45,000 nucleotides of DNA, taken from positions 69,694,372-69,739,371 of the forward strand of contig CM043953.1 of NCBI GenBank assembly GCA_014529385.2, read 5' to 3'. Numbering within the stretch: position 1 is the stretch's first letter; every line of letters begins with the position of its first letter. Made by a program: the position numbers and the translations under genes. Under the pieces are notes generated by a model. That model saw only the letters and a list, made by a program, of their open reading frames with translations, ran no database searches and was not told the DNA's origin. The DNA is from Adiantum capillus-veneris (lineage: Eukaryota; Streptophyta; Polypodiopsida; Polypodiales; Pteridaceae). Shown here piece by piece: positions 41,428 to 45,000 of this stretch.

Positions 41428-42741
41428 CTAGTCAGACGTCTCATCGCATCCAAGCGGCGTATCTGTCGGATTCTGCAAAAAAAGACAATAAGACAGCTTT
41501 CAGTAAGTATAAACATATAACGACATTTATAAAACAATACAAAAAATAAAAAAGAGTAAATCCTAATACTAACCATGCCGCCGCGAGAACTGAGAATGTC
41601 CATCAGGGCGTTTAAGCCCTTCCTGCCTGCGTACTCGCGCTCGTACGGTGTGGGATCACGTCCTGTCATCGACCACTGTCAAAACATACAAAGATTTCAT
41701 TATGTTAGAACTAAAAAACTCATAAACCCTAAACTATCGAACATGCATAAAGAGCAATGTGAAAAGACTTACAAAATCGGCCTCAAATGATGCCCATCCA
41801 CCGCTCCCCAAGTGGTGCGAGCTCCCTGCCTCTACTCGCGCTCTGGCTGCATCCTTTTGTTGCTTCCACTTGTCGGGATTCTCGCGCGCTGCTTTCTTCG
41901 CATTCTTCCAATCTTCTTTGGCCAGCCAATCTGGCCTGTTCCACCCATTCTTGATTGCTTTTTGCACTTCGGAACGCTTGTGTTTGCAGTATTCGCGCAT
42001 TCGAATCTTCATCAGGTCTTCATTGAAGCGCTGATCCCGTGTTGGAACGGGAAACTCATCATGAAGTATGCTGATGACTCTGTTTTTTAAATCACTTGGT
42101 ACTTCACTCCATTTGTTTAGTATGTAGTGTTTAAACAGCTGAGAGCAAAGACCACGCATGCGCGAGATCACCTTCTTGCCGTCATCATCCATGATGATGC
42201 CGCCGCTGATGTCGACAGAGTAAGGCAAGCCCTCTGGCCGGTGACGCGTGAACCTGGGTGTCCCAGTAGGGGTCTCTAGCGGCGTGTCAATGGGGGTACG
42301 GACGTCAGGTGTCTCCACCGGCGTCTGGGCCCCGAAGCGAGGAGTGTCGAGTGGGGTGGCTCCTGGCGGAGTAGGTAGAGGTGTGTAGCTTCTAGGAACA
42401 GTCAGCCGTGCAAAACCTGGCGTAGATGGCGATGCTGTGGCTGGTGTGGGGGCGGGCAAAGAAGGGGAGGGTAAAGAGCCTCGTCGAACACGAGGCGGTG
42501 TGGAGGCATCGGTGGCGGAATCCCCACAACAACCGCCACCGCCACCACTAGAGCGCCGGTGTCTAGACGAGTGTGAAGCTCGTCTCGTCGACGCCGAAGC
42601 TTCGGAGCGCGCCGAATGCTCCGAAAGAGAGGGAGATGCGGATGGTGTAGGAACGCGCGATGATGCGCCAGAGCGATGACGCTCCACGTACCACTGTCTC
42701 TGCTGCGGTGACAAAGAAGAAAGAAACTCCTCATCATCCAT
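41428..42741 (-). CDS. Ptta/En/Spm-type plant transposase-associated protein, three exons
   Basis: My model joins 42741-41773, 41675-41574 and 41472-41428, all in phase 0, giving 371 residues (MDDEEFLSSL to a TAG). The ATG at 42741 lies two bases after a TTTAATGCAG acceptor, so a 5' untranslated exon upstream is likely. Introns have GTAAGT/GACAG and GTTAGT/TGCAG borders. Residues about 20-165 are Ser/Pro/Thr/Arg-rich and disordered, with repeated TP motifs (TPIDTPLETPTGTPRF). From about 175 comes the Ptta/En/Spm domain: W..VP.DLKN..ISIL..EF, then a Lys/Arg/Trp-rich segment and SHHLGSGGWASFEADF. By analogy with TNPA it should bind the subterminal GTCGCTA repeats; that is inference. Frames that read on into the introns are not real. 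Confidence 0.75.
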
Positions 42742-43013
42742 ACCTGCATTAAACACACGAATATTTAAACTTAATATTGAATGAATAGAGTAGACAATGA
42801 CGCAAAGACCATTAAATACAATGACGTAATGACGCATATAAATACAATGACGCAATGAATCGAGTGATAGAAGAGGCAAGTCGAAAACTCAGAATTTTCA
42901 ATCAAAAGATGTGAGCGCGAGTAGAAAAGAGCGTTATACACCATGGAAGGTACTTAGAGAGCCAGAGCTTTTACAACACGGAGCAAAATTGTTCAAATAC
43001 AATATTTGTGGCT

Positions 43014-45000
43014 TTAAGAGATCTCTCTCTCATCCTCGCATAACTCAGCATAACTTCCTATATCTATATAGAGCTCTCCGTTTAAAAACATATCCTCTGT
43101 TTCATTTTGTAGCTCCTCTGCATGCACCCCATATAGAGTAGTAGCATCTTGATGCTCGTTTGGCACCACCGCAGCGGCTTCTGATTGAGCATCTTCTCTG
43201 ATCTCCTCCATTGATGTCGTTGTGATTGGCAAATGGTAGCCTTCATACGTCCTTGCACTACGAGGGGCTACCTCTATGACGTACCACCAATTTGATGTAG
43301 ACTTTGTAGGATGAAATACTACTTGCCAGAGCCACATAACTTACATGAGAGCTTTCAAGCACATAACTTGTAAAAGGGGGATGTTAACTATTTATATACT
43401 TACTTGTTCACAATGCTCGGGTAGTACGAAAGTGTCTCTTAGGTCAGTCCATTTCTTAGTAGAATCCACCTCAAGAAAACCAGACTCTCCTCTACGCACA
43501 GTAGCGTTGCGACCCTCCATGATTATCTTGAACCATTGCACGTCGAACAAGTCGACAAAAAATCCTCTGTAATCGATCCTCAAAATCTCTTGCAGCGTGC
43601 CGAAGTAAGTGAGTTCCGCCACCACAGGATCTGCATCAGAGGAACGTCGTCGACTAGACTGTTCAAATTTTGCCATGATTCCACAATCTTGAGTAAAACG
43701 CTTTTTGTCGATTCGTTCCACCCTAAAATGTCGACCTTTACACCATGCTGCTGTGTATGACTTATACTACAACGAACAAAGATTATGAGTGGCCGTTCAA
43801 ACGTTTATAAATAAAGTCACTTGCTAGTCGTACATTGCAAACTTACCTTGGTCGCGCAACCCCGAGAGTACTCCCACTCTTCTTCAGTCACTTCGTCACC
43901 GCATTGTTGTGCGCTTTTCAATTGGTTGTGCAACCATCTTAAGCTCATGAAGGTTGGTAGGCTCTCCAGAACCGCTGGATAGTGCATCGGTGGTCGTCTT
44001 CCCCGTCTCCACTCGATTCGTGCCCTTTGTCGCTCTTGCTTTGCATCCTCATATTGTGAAATCCACTTTTGCATCACTGGATTGTGAAGCATGCAAAATC
44101 GGTTGATTTTAGCCTCTAGATCTTCCGTCATCTTCTTCTCAACACCGAGATTGCACATGACAATCCCAGATATGCGCTCATCATCTATGGTTCGCCATAG
44201 CGTGTCCCGGGATTTATCAAATCCGTCTAGCCACTCTCCAATGTACACTAGGGACTCTGATACCAACCAACCTTCTGCCATGCTACCCTCCGGACGTGCC
44301 TTTTGACGCACATATCCCTTAAGCGTTTTCATGAAACGTTCTAAGAAGAACATCCATCTGGAATGAACTGTGCCAGCTATTTCCACCTCATCAACTATGT
44401 GAACAAGAAGATGCACCTGAATGGTTAGCATTGTAGTAGGAAAATGTTTCTCAAACATGCACACAAGCTCCGCAGCATTTAGTTTGGCGAATGGTATGGA
44501 GTCTACGTTGATCTCCTTTTGTGAGATCCATTGCACCAGCTTTGCAAGTTTGTAGATTGTGTTACGGATGTCGAGAGACAAACATCCCTCAATGGCAACC
44601 GGTAAAATAAACTGTAAAGTATGTGCAGCAATGATATTAAAGTCCACATTTTATGCAATGATATTAAAGTCCACTATGAACGTACCTGACACATTTTATG
44701 CCAATCGTGTGACTTCAAACCGGTAAGCTTTCCTTCTTTAGTAAAACACGTTCGGAGCGAGTGCATTACGCCAGTGGGGGTCCGCAAAGATCGAATGGCC
44801 TCTTTTACTTTGCGTTCTTGGGCTCCTGTGAAAATCCATGGTGCTTTAGGGAGTTTTATCGATCCATCAGACGCTGTTTGCGGCCAATATTGCTCCATAC
44901 GATCCACATTTCTAAGGTCAACTCTGGCTCCCAAAGTATCTTTCTTGCCGGTCAAATGGTCCCATAGTAGATTACCCACATTCTTGAATATGTGCATTGG
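43014..45000 (-). CDS. TNP2-type CACTA transposase, C-terminal part (partial)
   Basis: The first visible exon (45000-44686) starts PMHIFKNVGN, the TNP2 'MH..KNV' region, and ends GLKSHDWHKMCQ with donor GTACGT. Exon 44611-43847 starts FILPVAIEGCL and contains the DUF4218 region: FEKHFPTTMLTIQVHLLVH, RWMFFLERFMKTLKGYV, ARPEGSMAEGW. Exon 43766-43404 has YKSYTAAWCKGRHF, DCGIMAKFEQS, DYRGFFVDLFDVQWFKI and FVLPEHCEQ. All three junctions keep phase 0. The last segment (to a stop at 43014) has FHPTKSTSNWWYVIEV and an acidic tail, but no AG acceptor joins it in phase while keeping the usual QVF word; the nearest phase-0 acceptor would start the exon at 43301. The transposase catalyses excision and insertion. 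Catalytic residues upstream are outside the window. Confidence 0.8.

Larger units (their letters stand above)
40780..45000 (-). mobile_element. CACTA (En/Spm) transposon, 3' part, running off the window
   Basis: The terminus CACTACAAGAG at 40780 is followed by a subterminal array, then two reverse-strand genes: a Ptta/En/Spm-type protein and the C-terminal part of a TNP2-type transposase. This is the classical two-gene layout of autonomous CACTA elements. Both genes read away from the window edge towards this terminus, so it is the 3' end. Splice sites and reading frames are largely intact. The other terminus and the N-terminal part of the transposase lie beyond 45000. Confidence 0.85.

Noticed and set aside
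42402-42758. 118-codon reverse frame overlapping the Ptta-type gene
   Set aside because: It is an out-of-frame translation of the repetitive Ser/Pro/Thr-rich exon.

Overview
The window looks like nuclear DNA from a land plant with a large, repeat-rich genome. The grounds are plant-type Ty3/gypsy, Ty1/copia and CACTA (En/Spm) elements, initiator-tRNA-Met-type primer sites, spliced transposase genes and long CT, AC and C/G microsatellites. Decayed Penelope-like reverse transcriptases, plus a Tat-like gypsy element with an unusual RT motif (FIDDFCIYS), make me lean towards a non-flowering plant such as a fern, lycophyte or gymnosperm. That is inference. I found no convincing host gene, tRNA or rRNA gene; nearly everything I can name is a mobile element or its debris.

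Layout. 1-5.4 kb: a diverged LTR fragment, then a decayed Penelope-like RT (about 2.97-4.17 kb) between two ~1.1-kb direct repeats, the arrangement expected of Penelope pseudo-LTRs. 5.4-9.3 kb: AT-rich non-coding sequence, a possible reverse-strand solo LTR and a cluster of CCAAT/ATTGG motifs. 9.3-16.0 kb: a reverse-strand, LARD-like LTR element with ~1.8-2.3-kb LTRs around one decayed acidic ORF of ~600 codons. 16.0-22.2 kb: a reverse-strand Copia deletion derivative with ~190-bp LTRs, inserted into a diverged GCATACA-rich repeat. 22.5-23.9 kb: a second Penelope-like RT relic containing a 53-bp triplication.

24.1-33.2 kb: a young, complete Tat-like Ty3/gypsy element: LTRs of 1,430 and 1,425 bp differing by about ten substitutions, PBS, an extra ORF upstream of gag, gag-protease, RT, a degenerate RNase H followed by a second archaeal-type RNase H, integrase and PPT. 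Its reading frames carry six isolated in-frame stops and no frameshift. It inserted into a repeat whose second copy, at about 34.2-34.6 kb, preserves the empty site.

36.5-37.85 kb: a non-autonomous 1.34-kb TIR element flanked by TTAA on both sides, resembling piggyBac. 38.9-40.5 kb: a short LTR element with an exact TGGTATCAGAGC primer site, sitting in the middle of an inverted repeat. 40.78 kb to the window edge: the 3' part of an autonomous-looking CACTA element on the reverse strand, with its terminus, a mirrored subterminal array, a three-exon Ptta/En/Spm-type gene and the C-terminal half of a TNP2-type transposase.

The most interesting items are the Penelope-like relics with pseudo-LTRs, the upstream ORF and dual RNase H of the Tat-like element, the TTAA-flanked TIR element, and the mirrored array of the CACTA element.
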